Positions 27,175 to 36,145 of a stretch of DNA of 64,000 nt are shown piece after piece (the first letter of the stretch is position 1; the number at the start of each line of letters is the position of its first letter). The position numbers and the translations under genes were made by a program. The stretch lies in assembly GCA_040702975.1 (NCBI GenBank), contig CP159990.1, forward strand, positions 3,658,001-3,722,000, given 5' to 3'. Under the pieces are notes generated by a model. That model worked only from the letters and a program-made list of their open reading frames with translations. It did not search any database and had not been told where the DNA came from. Origin of the DNA: Roseburia hominis (GTDB lineage Bacteria; Bacillota; Clostridia; Lachnospirales; Lachnospiraceae).

Positions 27175-27360
27175 GCCGAGATGAACGTCCACTGGACGTT
27201 CACTTAGGCATGCTTGGCAGCCGAGATGAACGTCTACTGGACGTTCACTTAGGCATGCTTGACAGCCGAGATGAACGTCTACCGGACGTTCACTTAGGCA
27301 TGCTTGGCAGCCGAGATGAACGTCTACCGGACGTTCACTTAGGCATGCTTGGCAACCAAG
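27175..27360 (+). repeat. 45-bp hairpin repeat, four tandem units
   Basis: Four nearly identical 45-bp units (starting about 27177, 27222, 27267 and 27312), each GCCGAGATGAACGTC...GACGTTCACTTAGGCATGCTTGGCA. Each contains the palindrome GAACGTCCA-C-TGGACGTTC or a close variant (CTACTGG, CTACCGG). Because 45 is a multiple of 3, the array is an open frame encoding a 15-residue repeat, which I treat as accidental. There are no spacers between units, so it is not CRISPR. Related units occur at 23504, 47471 and 51593. Confidence 0.85.
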
Positions 27361-27386
27361 ATGAAGGTTTGTTTAGCAATGAAAAG

Positions 27387-27439
27387 GCTGCTGTATGGTG
27401 ACCGAGAACATCGGTATCATACAGCAGCTATATTTTTTC
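27387..27439. terminator. Bidirectional terminator between relQ-type gene and asparaginase
   Basis: GCTGCTGTATGGTGACCGA pairs with TCGGTATCATACAGCAGC (one bulge). Six T follow on the plus strand and TTTT follows on the minus strand. Confidence 0.8.
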
Positions 27440-28461
27440 TATATTTCTTCCATCATTCTTTTCGTAAATAAAATGTCATGGTTGATCGTCTTATAGAAGC
27501 CTTTTCGGATCTCATCCTCCGACAGATTCTCCCGTCCCATCAGCCACATCAGCTTCGTGATGACCGCTTCCAGCGTCATATCGTATGCCTCAATCAGATT
27601 AAAATCCTGTTTGACACGCTTGCCCACCTCGTAAACAGTCATATTGCTGCCCTCGTTGGCCACCTGGGTCGTCATCACCACGAATTTGCCCTGCTCCGCC
27701 CATTTTTCCATCTCCTGATAGAACGCTTTTTCCAGCGTCTGCGGGATGCCGCCCACTCCAAAGCTCTCGATTACCAGACAGTCATAATGTTCAAACAGAT
27801 AGGGCAAAATGTCTGGTTTCATTCCCGGAATCAGCTTCAACACGCACACGCTGTCTTTCATGTCGTAGTAAAAACGTACACGCCCCCGGCACGGAATCTC
27901 CGGAATATAGCGCACCAGCATCCCGTCCTGGATCACCGCCGGATACGGGAAATTGATACTGGAAAATGCATTGTAGCTCTTCGCCCTCTCCTTTTTCGCA
28001 CGGGTCCCCACGATTACTTTCCCGTCAAATACGATATTTACATTCTGTGACTCATCGTCTGCCGCGTAGATAAAGCTGTCCAGAAGGTTCGTCTTCGCAT
28101 CTGTCACATCCATATTGATCGGCTTCTGCGCCCCTGTGATCACGATCGGTTTCCTGGAATCCTGAATCATATAGGACAGAGCCGCCGCTGTATAGGCCAG
28201 CGTATCCGTTCCATGGCAAATAACAAAACCATCATATCTGTCATATTTTTCTTCCAGAACTTCCACGATCCTCTTCCAATTCTCCGGCCCCATGTTGGTG
28301 CTGTCCAGATTGCAGACTTGGAGCGTATCCACCTCGCACACGTCCTTCACCGCCGGAATGTACGACAAAATATCTTCCGGTGAAAGTCCCGGCGCCAGCC
28401 CATGACCGGTCTGTTTGGACGCGATCGTACCGCCGGTTCCTAACATCAGTATCTTCTTCAA
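27439..28461 (-). CDS. L-asparaginase (type I, AnsA-like)
   Basis: 340 residues. Catalytic motifs GTGGTIASKQTG near the N-terminus and VICHGTDTLAYTAAAL near residue 85 carry the two conserved threonines. No signal peptide, so it is cytoplasmic, as in type I asparaginases that use asparagine for metabolism. Single gene. Confidence 0.92.
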   Translation of the reverse strand: MKKILMLGTGGTIASKQTGHGLAPGLSPEDILSYIPAVKDVCEVDTLQVCNLDSTNMGPENWKRIVEVLEEKYDRYDGFVICHGTDTLAYTAAALSYMIQDSRKPIVITGAQKPINMDVTDAKTNLLDSFIYAADDESQNVNIVFDGKVIVGTRAKKERAKSYNAFSSINFPYPAVIQDGMLVRYIPEIPCRGRVRFYYDMKDSVCVLKLIPGMKPDILPYLFEHYDCLVIESFGVGGIPQTLEKAFYQEMEKWAEQGKFVVMTTQVANEGSNMTVYEVGKRVKQDFNLIEAYDMTLEAVITKLMWLMGRENLSEDEIRKGFYKTINHDILFTKRMMEEI

Positions 28462-28531
28462 CTTTCTTCCTCCTTACTGCCTCTCATTCCCGGCGCCTCT
28501 CTTCGTGCGCCGCCTTCTTTCGGATATCCTT

Positions 28532-29071
28532 CTATTCACCGAAATTCTTCTCAATTAATCTACAATACTCCTGATAAGCGGGAAGCTCTTCAAATGCGTC
28601 TTCCAGCGCATCTCTGACCCCCTTATAATACCAGCCGATGGTATTCTTATCCTTCATGCGGAAACGATTCCAGAGTTCTTCGCCTAACACCGGATAGTCC
28701 CTGTCGATATCCCGTATGTTGGAGAGCTTGTCCGCAAGTCCGATCATCTGCACCTCGCGGGGCGCATGCTTAATAAATTCTATCGTCGCACTTTTGCGTT
28801 CGAGCCAGGTCTTAGACTTATCCTCACTGTCCTGCACAACAAACGATGCTACTCTCGGGGAAAATTTTTCTGCAAGCACTTCTGCAGTCACACCTTCGCA
28901 GTCTTCGATGGTGTCATGTAAAATTGCCGCACTGATGATTTCCTCATCCTGGGTCATGGAAGAGACGATGTCCCCCACCTCTACCGGGTGCACAATATAC
29001 GGGCGTTTCGTCCCCTTACGAAACTGCCCGTCATGTACTTTGGTTGCAAACTCAATGGCCCTGTTTACCAT
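28532..29071 (-). CDS. HD-domain hydrolase, SpoT/MESH1-like (small alarmone hydrolase)
   Basis: 179 residues from ATG 29071 (MVNRAIEFATKVHDGQFRKG). An earlier in-frame ATG at 29086 overlaps the AGGAG ribosome site, so 29071 is preferred. HD motifs: YIVHPVEVGDIV and AAILHDTIEDCEGV, then LADKLSNIRDI, matching the ppGpp hydrolase half of Rel. With the synthetase at 26445 this genome segment encodes separate synthesis and hydrolysis enzymes. NADPH phosphatase activity, known for MESH1, is another possibility. Confidence 0.85.
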   Translation of the reverse strand: MVNRAIEFATKVHDGQFRKGTKRPYIVHPVEVGDIVSSMTQDEEIISAAILHDTIEDCEGVTAEVLAEKFSPRVASFVVQDSEDKSKTWLERKSATIEFIKHAPREVQMIGLADKLSNIRDIDRDYPVLGEELWNRFRMKDKNTIGWYYKGVRDALEDAFEELPAYQEYCRLIEKNFGE

Positions 29072-29298
29072 GTCATTTCTCCTCATATTCAGTGTATTGT
29101 TTTCCCTGCCGCAGCCTGATCCCCTATCAGACTATAGCTACTTTTTCTCTTTATTTATCATATCACCTGACCTTCCAAATCACAAGAATTTACATGTATT
29201 TTTCCTACATTTTTCTAAAAGAAATGAATTTTATTTTACTATGCCGGATTCTCAGAAAAATTTATTGTGTCCCCCTGGTTTCCACTCCTTTTGTTATG

Positions 29299-29327
29299 TT
29301 GCTTTCCCGAAATATGGCGTGTATAAT
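29299..29327 (+). promoter_or_regulatory. Promoter of the SDR gene
   Basis: TTGCTT (29299-29304), 17 nt, TATAAT (29322-29327), about 50 nt before the start codon. Confidence 0.6.
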
Positions 29328-29384
29328 AAGGGATAGAATTAAAATTTCTGTTCCTATTTTATTATGCAAAAGGAGATTTCTGTT

Positions 29385-30128
29385 ATGCATTTCCATAAGA
29401 AAACTGTGTTAGTTACCGGAGCTTCCCGCGGAATCGGGAAAGCCTGTGCATTACTATTTGCCGAAAAAGGCTATCATGTATTTCTGAACTGCCGCACTTC
29501 CCGCAAAGAGGTGGAAGCGGTAAAAGCAAAAATTGAAAACAATATACCTTATGGTTCCTGTGAAATCGTTATGGGAGATATAGGTAATCCCAATGATGTG
29601 CGAAAGATATTCGGGACAATCCATCTGACCTGCCAAGGTCTTGACGTGCTGATAAACAATGCCGGAATTGCTTATATGGGGCTTCTGTCAGATATGACGG
29701 ACGAGGAATGGAACCGAATGCTTCAGACGAACCTCTCCTCCGTTTTCTACTGCTGCCGCGAGGCAATTCCGCATATGGTCTCGGTAAAACGCGGACGGAT
29801 CATCAATATCTCCTCCATGTGGGGCACGGTGGGCGCCTCCTGCGAAGCCGCCTACTCTGCCGCCAAATCCGGCATCCACGGCCTGACCCGCGCGCTCGCA
29901 AAGGAACTGGCACCCAGCAATATTCAGGTGAATGCCGTCGCCTGCGGGGTAATCGATACCACCATGAACGACCTGCTTGACGCCGAAGAAAAGGCCGCTC
30001 TCGCAGACGAGATTCCCGCCGGACGTTTTGGAACTCCAGAGGAGGTCGCCCATCTGGTGTGGGATATGGCAAATGCTCCTGCCTATGTGACAGGGCAAAT
30101 TGTGGGGATCGATGGGGGGTATATTTAA
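29385..30128 (+). CDS. SDR family oxidoreductase (FabG-like)
   Basis: 247 residues from ATG 29385, chosen because AAAGGAG lies 9 nt upstream; ATG 29364 precedes that site. Classical SDR motifs: TGASRGIGKA cofactor loop, NNAG, Ser in ISSMWG, YSAAKSG catalytic Tyr/Lys, and VTGQIVGIDGGY C-terminus. Closest in pattern to 3-oxoacyl-ACP reductase (FabG), but it is outside a fatty-acid gene cluster, so the true substrate is open. Confidence 0.9.
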   Translation: MHFHKKTVLVTGASRGIGKACALLFAEKGYHVFLNCRTSRKEVEAVKAKIENNIPYGSCEIVMGDIGNPNDVRKIFGTIHLTCQGLDVLINNAGIAYMGLLSDMTDEEWNRMLQTNLSSVFYCCREAIPHMVSVKRGRIINISSMWGTVGASCEAAYSAAKSGIHGLTRALAKELAPSNIQVNAVACGVIDTTMNDLLDAEEKAALADEIPAGRFGTPEEVAHLVWDMANAPAYVTGQIVGIDGGYI

Positions 30129-30142
30129 GATAGGCCGAGAAA

Positions 30143-30185
30143 ATCCAGCCTTTACAAAACACAAATTTCTGTAAAAGCTGGATTT
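30143..30185 (+). terminator. Terminator after the SDR gene
   Basis: AATCCAGCCTTTAC (30143-30156) pairs with GTAAAAGCTGGATT (30172-30185), followed by TCTATTTTCT. The T tract is interrupted, so strength is uncertain. Confidence 0.6.
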
Positions 30186-30230
30186 CTATTTTCTCCATCC
30201 GCCCGCAAACGCCTCGCTAAGTGTTCATAC

Positions 30231-30302
30231 TATAGTCCCGGATGCCATACAAAGTGACATGACCGCCGCGCATAGCAGGATCAATACCAAATATTTCCTC
30301 AC
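30231..30302 (-). CDS. Small hydrophobic peptide ORF (23 aa), unknown
   Basis: GTG 30302 starts MRKYLVLILLCAAVMSLCMA..., ending at TAG 30231: a single hydrophobic segment with two Cys. GGAGGGG lies 5 nt before the GTG, inside the 3' end of the preceding small ORF, suggesting coupled translation. It follows the GntR gene in the same direction. It could be a secreted or membrane peptide or a leader. No family recognised, and short ORFs can be accidental. Confidence 0.4.
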
Positions 30303-30303
30303 C

Positions 30304-30381
30304 TTATCCCCTCCACTTCCCGGCTTGTCCTCCTGCCGGCACCCGAAATTCTACTTTCAGCCACCGATAGAATCCGCCCAT
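30304..30381 (-). CDS. Small ORF (25 aa) upstream of the hydrophobic peptide, unknown
   Basis: ATG 30381 with AAGGGGA about 7 nt upstream gives MGGFYRWLKVEFRV... to TAA 30304. The sequence is basic and glycine-rich with two Trp. Its stop is 1 nt from the GTG of the next small ORF. Together they fill most of the 338-bp gap between the SDR and GntR genes. Not recognised. Confidence 0.35.
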   Translation of the reverse strand: MGGFYRWLKVEFRVPAGGQAGKWRG

Positions 30382-30466
30382 TTCTATTCCCCTTATATCA
30401 ATAATATATGTGGAAGGTCATGATAAAATGACTATTATCTGAAAAATGTAATTTTTCTTTTGCCAT

Positions 30467-31201
30467 CTATGGTTTACTTAATTCCAGTTCGACATCAAAG
30501 CAATATTTACTTGCCTCATAAGTAAGTATCATGTATTCAATCAACTTTCCCTGGTTGTCATATGCCCTACGCTCTATCTGCAAAACAGGCGCATTGACCG
30601 GAATATTTAATATCTCTGCCAGCTCCTCCGTAGCGCCTGCCGCCCGGATAATCTGTCTTCCATGTCCAAGAGTAATCCCAAGTTTATTCTGGTAGACCCA
30701 ATATACAGTCTTTTTCTCAACTTCATCTTTTGAGATCGAACCATAATACTTTCCGGGCAGATACATATCGGCACAGGCAACCGCAACTCCATTGACCGCT
30801 ACCGCCCTTCGGATAAACAGAACCTGCTCTCCCAACTGCTCCCTCGTCTTTTCGTCCAGCCATTCCGGCGTATCCTGCAGCTCAAATATCGGCACGTACA
30901 CTTCATTCCCCATATTCAAGCTGCTCATGATATTACTGATTCCGGTCAGATTCTGCAATGGATCTGCGATTGGAGCTCTGCGGACATACGTACCCTTCCC
31001 CCTGCGGCTCTCCACCAGTTCCTCTTCCTCTAACATCTCCATCGCTTTTCTGATCGTAATCAGACTGACGGAAAATCTCTCTGCCAGTTGAGACTGAGTC
31101 TCCATACAGCCATTCGTGCCATAGCGGTTAGATAGTATGTCTCTTTTCAGTTCATTAGCAATCTGGACGTATAACGGCGTAGACACATTTTTATCAACCA
31201 T
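30467..31201 (-). CDS. GntR-family transcriptional regulator (HutC/UTRA type)
   Basis: 244 residues. N-terminal winged helix (TPLYVQIANELKRDI, SQLAERFSVSLITIRKAMEMLEEEELV) and a C-terminal UTRA ligand-binding domain. It is last in a long minus-strand operon with an aminotransferase, creatininase-like enzyme and peptide-type ABC importer, and probably controls it. An AT-rich site recurring upstream of the binding protein (38779-38800) and the amidohydrolase (39801-39819) is a plausible operator. Confidence 0.9.
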   Translation of the reverse strand: MVDKNVSTPLYVQIANELKRDILSNRYGTNGCMETQSQLAERFSVSLITIRKAMEMLEEEELVESRRGKGTYVRRAPIADPLQNLTGISNIMSSLNMGNEVYVPIFELQDTPEWLDEKTREQLGEQVLFIRRAVAVNGVAVACADMYLPGKYYGSISKDEVEKKTVYWVYQNKLGITLGHGRQIIRAAGATEELAEILNIPVNAPVLQIERRAYDNQGKLIEYMILTYEASKYCFDVELELSKP

Positions 31202-31206
31202 TTATT

Positions 31207-32424
31207 TTATTCTCCCAATTCTTTTGTTATTATTGCAAAATTCTCCAGGAAACCCTGTATCTGCTCTTCCATAATAACATACGGAGGTTTAAAATACAAA
31301 ATTTTTCCAGTATGTCCTACTAAATATCCCTTCTTTTTTAATGCCTGAAATACCTGGCGGCAATACTCTTCCTCATAGAATTCAATGGCCGCAACAAGCC
31401 CGATTCCCCGACATTCCCGAATCCTAGCATGATCCCGGAATCTTCGAATCCCCGTCTGCAAACATGCTCCCGCCTTCTGAATGTGTGTCAGAAGACCCTG
31501 TTCTAACTGTCTGTATACTTCGCACGCCGCCGCACACGCCACCGGGTCGTCTCCCGCACCTCCCGAAAGCGCCGGAAGTGCTTCTTCAGGCGGTCTTTCC
31601 TTCACTAAAACAGCCGCAATATGCATTCCATTTCCCAATGCTTTTCCAAGAAGCAGAATATCCGGTTCCAGCTTTTCCTTTTGGTAACAGTACATTTCGC
31701 CGGTGCGCCCCATACCGGTCTGGATCTCATCTACAATAAAAAGCATTCCCTTCTCATGCGCCCAGTCCTGGAGGCGTTTCAGATACCCCACAGGCGGAAT
31801 CCGGATCTCCGCCCCCTGATATGGCTCCACGATCACCGCCGCTGCGTCCTGAGCAGAGGCCATTTTATAGATGCCCTCTGCCATCTGCATGCACTCCTGC
31901 GTACACTCACCGTTTACCTTCCTCGCTTTGCATGCCGCACAATCCGGATATGGTAAATGAATCACACCGGAAGCTAACGGGCCATACCCCTTTTTCCGCT
32001 TGGGAAGCCCGGACATGGACCCACTCAAATACGTCCTTCCATGAATGCTATTCCAAAAAGAAAATACTTCCGTACTTCCGGTCATCTTTTTTGCCAAACG
32101 CACAGCACACTCTACCGCCTCAGACCCCGATGCCGTCAGATGGGCCGCTTCAAAATATCCATCTGTCGTCTCATCAAAATACTGATATAACCTCTCTTTA
32201 TAGCAAGTCATATTGCCCGTCAGTGAGGTACACCCCTGGAACGCCTCCGCCATCGCTGCTTCAAATTCTTTATTTCCCTGCCCCAGCACTAAGCGCATCT
32301 CATTCATGTCAACAAAACAGTTTTCATCTTTGTCGTAAAATGCCGCCCCTTCGGCACGGACATACTGATCAGCCTCTGTCAATTTCAGAGGACTTAACAG
32401 ATCATATTCCTTATAAGACTTCAT
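31207..32424 (-). CDS. Class III aminotransferase (PLP-dependent)
   Basis: 405 residues from ATG 32424, with AGGGGG upstream; a GTG at 32439 is less likely. Motifs: GSEAVECAVRLAKKMTG, FIVDEIQTGMGRTG and LLLGKALGNG, the last holding the PLP lysine. The family includes ornithine, diaminobutyrate, GABA and glutamate-semialdehyde enzymes; specificity is not readable. Overlaps the creatininase-like gene by 14 bp, so the two should act in one catabolic route. Confidence 0.88.
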   Translation of the reverse strand: MKSYKEYDLLSPLKLTEADQYVRAEGAAFYDKDENCFVDMNEMRLVLGQGNKEFEAAMAEAFQGCTSLTGNMTCYKERLYQYFDETTDGYFEAAHLTASGSEAVECAVRLAKKMTGSTEVFSFWNSIHGRTYLSGSMSGLPKRKKGYGPLASGVIHLPYPDCAACKARKVNGECTQECMQMAEGIYKMASAQDAAAVIVEPYQGAEIRIPPVGYLKRLQDWAHEKGMLFIVDEIQTGMGRTGEMYCYQKEKLEPDILLLGKALGNGMHIAAVLVKERPPEEALPALSGGAGDDPVACAAACEVYRQLEQGLLTHIQKAGACLQTGIRRFRDHARIRECRGIGLVAAIEFYEEEYCRQVFQALKKKGYLVGHTGKILYFKPPYVIMEEQIQGFLENFAIITKELGE

Positions 32425-33190
32425 GTTTTCCCCCTTCACAGCCTTTCTCTTTCTTCATCGGGATAAATGTCTCCAGAAAATTACAGATATCCTGAACCTG
32501 CGCATTCAGAATCTTTTCTCCTTTTTCCTTCGTCGCCAAACAGCTGTTCCCATTAGTGCCGCAAGGCGTGTCCATACGATTCGGCACAAATGCGATACGC
32601 CTTCCATTAGAGATACTTCCCGGATACGCACTCGTATACTCCTCCGTCGTATACTCCATATGCACCAGATTCTCCCGCACATACAGCATGGTAGAAGTCT
32701 CCTCCTCATCACCATGGCCGCCTTTTTTCTGCTCGCAGATCACATCTGAAACCGATCTTCCAAGCTGAGTAACGTCCGTGACTGCCACAGTAACATCATA
32801 CCTGTTCAGCATGTCTCTTGCCATATAGCAAAGAGGCGGGTGGGTAGATACTCCACCATCGATAATCAAAAACTTCCAGACTCCGAATCGGATAAAATTC
32901 TTCAGAATCTCTTCTACAAAATCCGTAAACTCTCTCTGGCCGACACTGATTGAGCCTTTCCACTCTACAAATGCCGGAAAATACGCATAAGGCAGAGTCG
33001 GAAGCGTGATCACATCACATTTTTCCGTAATCTGTTTTGCCGTCCAGTCTACCGTATAGTAATCCGTTCCCATCGGAAGATGATTTCCATGCTCCTTAGA
33101 ACCTCCCCCGATTGGCAATACCACGACCGTATCTTCCGTAAGCAAAGGCTGCACCTGCCCATATGTCAATTCCTGTATAAAATGTCCCAT
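32411..33190 (-). CDS. Creatininase-family amidohydrolase
   Basis: 259 residues with the family metal-site motif EHGNHLPMGTD near residue 33. The second usual glycine-rich motif (NGHGGN in creatininases) appears as DGGVSTHPP near residue 120, so substrate handling may differ from true creatininases. The family opens cyclic or linear amides (creatinine, scyllo-inosose derivatives, mycofactocin precursor). Encoded between a peptide-type ABC importer and an aminotransferase, it may release an amino compound from an imported amide. Confidence 0.85.
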   Translation of the reverse strand: MGHFIQELTYGQVQPLLTEDTVVVLPIGGGSKEHGNHLPMGTDYYTVDWTAKQITEKCDVITLPTLPYAYFPAFVEWKGSISVGQREFTDFVEEILKNFIRFGVWKFLIIDGGVSTHPPLCYMARDMLNRYDVTVAVTDVTQLGRSVSDVICEQKKGGHGDEEETSTMLYVRENLVHMEYTTEEYTSAYPGSISNGRRIAFVPNRMDTPCGTNGNSCLATKEKGEKILNAQVQDICNFLETFIPMKKEKGCEGGKHEVL

Positions 33191-33216
33191 TTTGTTCCTC
33201 CCTTATACCAACCTCA

Positions 33217-33321
33217 TTAAACTCTATGTTCCTCAAACCATTTAATAGCTTCTGCTACCGCCGGCGTCTCTATCTCATTGGCCCGGATCATCTCCGGATT
33301 TTCTCTTAACATCGCAAGCAT
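33217..33321 (-). CDS. Small protein (34 aa) between ABC ATPase and creatininase genes, unknown
   Basis: ATG 33321 is preceded by AGGAGGTG at ideal spacing and the frame ends at 33217. It is acidic and amphipathic (NPEMIRANEIETPAVAEAIKWFEEHR), with no membrane segment. It lies 11 bp after the ATPase stop and 26 bp before the creatininase gene, consistent with a translated operon member. It may be a small subunit or a remnant of a longer gene. Confidence 0.55.
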   Translation of the reverse strand: MLAMLRENPEMIRANEIETPAVAEAIKWFEEHRV

Positions 33322-33332
33322 GACCGCACCTC

Positions 33333-34298
33333 CTATTCCAGTTCGTTCAGTTCTTTGACCCGGTGACATGCCACAAAATGTCCCGGACATACCTCTTCTA
33401 ACTGCGGCGCACGATTTCTGCATTCTTCTGTTGCATACAGACATCTGGGCGCGAAACGACAGCCCGGCTTCGGGTCGATTGGTGAAACAATTTCACCTTT
33501 CAGCACGATACGTTTTGGGCGGTTATCAATATTGATCGTCGGAATCGCAGAAAGCAGCGCTTTAGTATACGGGTGAAGCTGCCTGCTAAACAATTCTTTT
33601 CGATCGCACATCTCCACCATATTTCCCAGATACATAACACCGATATCATTTGCAATATGCTTTACCACACTTAAATCATGCGTGATAAAAATATAGGTCA
33701 ATTTCTTTTCTTCCTGAAGATCCATCATCAGATTCAGAATCTGCGCCTGAATGGATACGTCAAGTGCGGAAACCGGCTCATCACAAACTACAAATCTGGG
33801 CTCCAAAGCCAGCGCTCTTGCAATACCAATCCTCTGCCTTCTTCCTCCGTCCAGCTCATGGGGATAAGAATTGGCAAGGCGTTTTGCAAGTCCCACGGTT
33901 TCCATGATTTTATCCACCCTCTGATTAAGCTCCGCTCTTTTCATTCCTTTCTCGTAATTCCGGAGAGGCTCCAGAATCGCCTCGGATACCGTCATACGTG
34001 GATTCAGCGAGGAAAACGGGTCCTGGAAAATCATCTGCACATTTTTGCGAAACTGCTTTACCTCCGAATGCTTCAGATTCGTTACGTCTTTTCCTTCAAA
34101 CAGTACCTGTCCGCCGGTGGCACTTAAAAGCTGCACCACAACGCGCCCCAGCGTGGATTTACCGCAGCCACTTTCCCCTACAATTCCAAGAGTTTTTCCT
34201 TCCTCGACAGCAAAATTCACTCCGTCCACAGCATGTAACATACCTTTTGGAGTTTTGAAATATTTTTTCAAGTCCTTTACTTCCAGTATCGTGCTCAT
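33333..34298 (-). CDS. Oligopeptide/dipeptide ABC transporter ATPase, OppF/DppF type
   Basis: 321 residues. Walker A GESGCGKST, Walker B RFVVCDEPVSALD, H-loop THDLSVV, and the C-terminal oligo_HPY domain with Cys residues in PGCRFAPRCLYATEEC. The ABC signature reads LDGGRRQRIGIARAL instead of the usual LSGGQ. Partner of the ATPase encoded immediately upstream (adjacent stop/start). Confidence 0.92.
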   Translation of the reverse strand: MSTILEVKDLKKYFKTPKGMLHAVDGVNFAVEEGKTLGIVGESGCGKSTLGRVVVQLLSATGGQVLFEGKDVTNLKHSEVKQFRKNVQMIFQDPFSSLNPRMTVSEAILEPLRNYEKGMKRAELNQRVDKIMETVGLAKRLANSYPHELDGGRRQRIGIARALALEPRFVVCDEPVSALDVSIQAQILNLMMDLQEEKKLTYIFITHDLSVVKHIANDIGVMYLGNMVEMCDRKELFSRQLHPYTKALLSAIPTINIDNRPKRIVLKGEIVSPIDPKPGCRFAPRCLYATEECRNRAPQLEEVCPGHFVACHRVKELNELE

Positions 34299-35273
34299 CT
34301 AACGGCTTCCCTCCTTTGCGGTATGATGGCACCGGACAGAATGCTCCCCGGACACCACCTCTAATTGCGGTAGTTCCATGCGGCACTGATCCGTTGCATG
34401 GCTGCACCTGTTCGCGAACGGACAGCCTGTAATTTCCACGGTAGCATCCGGAACCATCCCCGGAATCGGCGTCAGACGCTCCACATCATTTTCCAGATCA
34501 GGAATCGAACCAAACAGCCCGATCGTATATGGGTGCATCGGACTCTTGTAAATATCCCGCAGCGTCCCATACTCCATGATCATGCCGGAATACATGATGG
34601 CCACCTTATCACACATCTCAGACACCACACCCAGGTCATGTGTGATCAAAATCGTAGATGTTCCCATCTCCGATTTGAGCTTCTTCATAAGTTCCAGAAT
34701 CTGCGCCTGAATGGTCACATCCAGCGCCGTGGTCGGTTCGTCCGCAATCAGCAGCTCCGGATTACAGGCAAGTGCAATAGCGATCACGACCCTCTGCTTC
34801 ATTCCACCTGAGAACTGGTGCGGATACTCTCCACTCCTCTCGGCTGGGATTCCCACCGTCTCCAGCGTCGCTTTGGCCTTCTCCATCGCTTCTTTGCGGC
34901 TGCATTTTTCATGCAATTTGATAACTTCTGCAATCTGCTCCCCCACGGTAAGAATCGGATTCAAAGAAGTCATAGGATCCTGAAAGATCATCGAAATCGC
35001 CTTGCCGCGGATTTCCCGCATGGCCGCCTCCCCAATCTTCAGAAGATTGATCTCGTTAAATGTAATCTCCCCCGCCTCAATCCTTCCCTGCGGATTCGGA
35101 AGCAGGCGAAGGATTCCAAGTGCTGTCGTCGTCTTTCCTGCCCCAGTCTCTCCCACAAGTCCCAGACATTCGCCCTTTTCCATACTGATATCCACCCCGT
35201 TCACTGCATGAACCAGCGCATCATCAGTCTTATATTTAATCACCAGATTTTTAATCTCTAATTGTTTTCCCAT
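34299..35273 (-). CDS. Oligopeptide/dipeptide ABC transporter ATPase, OppD/DppD type
   Basis: 324 residues with Walker [10 protein letters not shown], signature [15 protein letters not shown], Walker [14 protein letters not shown]-loop THDLGVV and the C-terminal Cys-rich oligo_HPY region. It pairs with the OppF-type ATPase to energise import. The start ATG 35273 lies 11 bp after the DppC-type gene. Confidence 0.93.
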   Translation of the reverse strand: MGKQLEIKNLVIKYKTDDALVHAVNGVDISMEKGECLGLVGETGAGKTTTALGILRLLPNPQGRIEAGEITFNEINLLKIGEAAMREIRGKAISMIFQDPMTSLNPILTVGEQIAEVIKLHEKCSRKEAMEKAKATLETVGIPAERSGEYPHQFSGGMKQRVVIAIALACNPELLIADEPTTALDVTIQAQILELMKKLKSEMGTSTILITHDLGVVSEMCDKVAIMYSGMIMEYGTLRDIYKSPMHPYTIGLFGSIPDLENDVERLTPIPGMVPDATVEITGCPFANRCSHATDQCRMELPQLEVVSGEHSVRCHHTAKEGSR

Positions 35274-35284
35274 ATGCTCACCTC

Positions 35285-36145
35285 TTATCTCTTCATACGC
35301 GGGTCAAGGGCATCTCTGAGTCCGTCGCCGATCATATTCAGCGCCAGCACCAAAAGTACAATCGCAATACCCGGGAATACGACCAGATGCCAGTATTGCT
35401 GCATATATCCACGCCCGGCGGCAAGCATAGAGCCCCATTCCGGCTGCGGTGCCTGCACACCAAGCCCCAGGAAGCTAAGAGAAGCCGCATTTAAAATTGC
35501 AAGCCCCATACTTAAGGTCACCTGCACGATGATATTCGGCAAAATATTAGGCAGAATATGCCTAAGTATGATTCGCACATCGGAGCACCCGGAAAGTCTT
35601 GCCGCCTCAATATATTCCTGATCCCGAATTGAAAGAATGGAGGCACGGACAATTCTCGCAAAAGACGGCACGGACGAGATACCGATTGCAATCATCAGAT
35701 TCCGCATACCGGTTCCCAGAACAGACGCGATCACGATTGCAAGCAGTACGCTGGGGATTGCCATCATAACGTCCACCAGTCTCATGATAATCGTGTCCAC
35801 CTTGCCTCCGTAGAAGCCGGAAATACAGCCCAGAATACTTCCCAGGATCACAGAGATTCCTACCGAAACGAAGCCGATCTGAAGCGAAATCCTGGCCCCA
35901 TATATGATTCTGCTGAAAATATCCCTCCCCAGATTATCCGTTCCTAAGATGTGCTCCCTGCATGGAAACAGGAAAATCTGATCCAAATGCTGTTCTGCGT
36001 ATCCGTAGGGTGCGATCACCTTTGCAAAGACCGCCGACAAAATGAACAGTGCCATGATAACAAGCCCCAGAATAGCAAGCCGGTTCTTTCGGAGACGATG
36101 CCAGGCATCTCCAAACATTCCTCTGTTTTTCACTGTTTTTTCCAC
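35285..36145 (-). CDS. Peptide ABC transporter permease, DppC type
   Basis: 286 residues, six membrane segments, EAA loop region [21 protein letters not shown]. The N-terminus [20 protein letters not shown] is typical of DppC/OppC. The start is GTG 36145, whose G is the last base of the preceding TAG stop, so translation is coupled to the DppB-type gene. Confidence 0.93.
   Translation of the reverse strand: MEKTVKNRGMFGDAWHRLRKNRLAILGLVIMALFILSAVFAKVIAPYGYAEQHLDQIFLFPCREHILGTDNLGRDIFSRIIYGARISLQIGFVSVGISVILGSILGCISGFYGGKVDTIIMRLVDVMMAIPSVLLAIVIASVLGTGMRNLMIAIGISSVPSFARIVRASILSIRDQEYIEAARLSGCSDVRIILRHILPNILPNIIVQVTLSMGLAILNAASLSFLGLGVQAPQPEWGSMLAAGRGYMQQYWHLVVFPGIAIVLLVLALNMIGDGLRDALDPRMKR

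Noticed and set aside
27175..27360. Tandem repeats considered as a CRISPR array
   Set aside because: Units are directly joined without unique spacers, and no cas genes are near.
27210..27401. 63-aa frame with a perfect 15-residue repeat
   Set aside because: A by-product of four 45-bp DNA repeats, since 45 is a multiple of three. No ribosome site, and related units elsewhere are not open frames.
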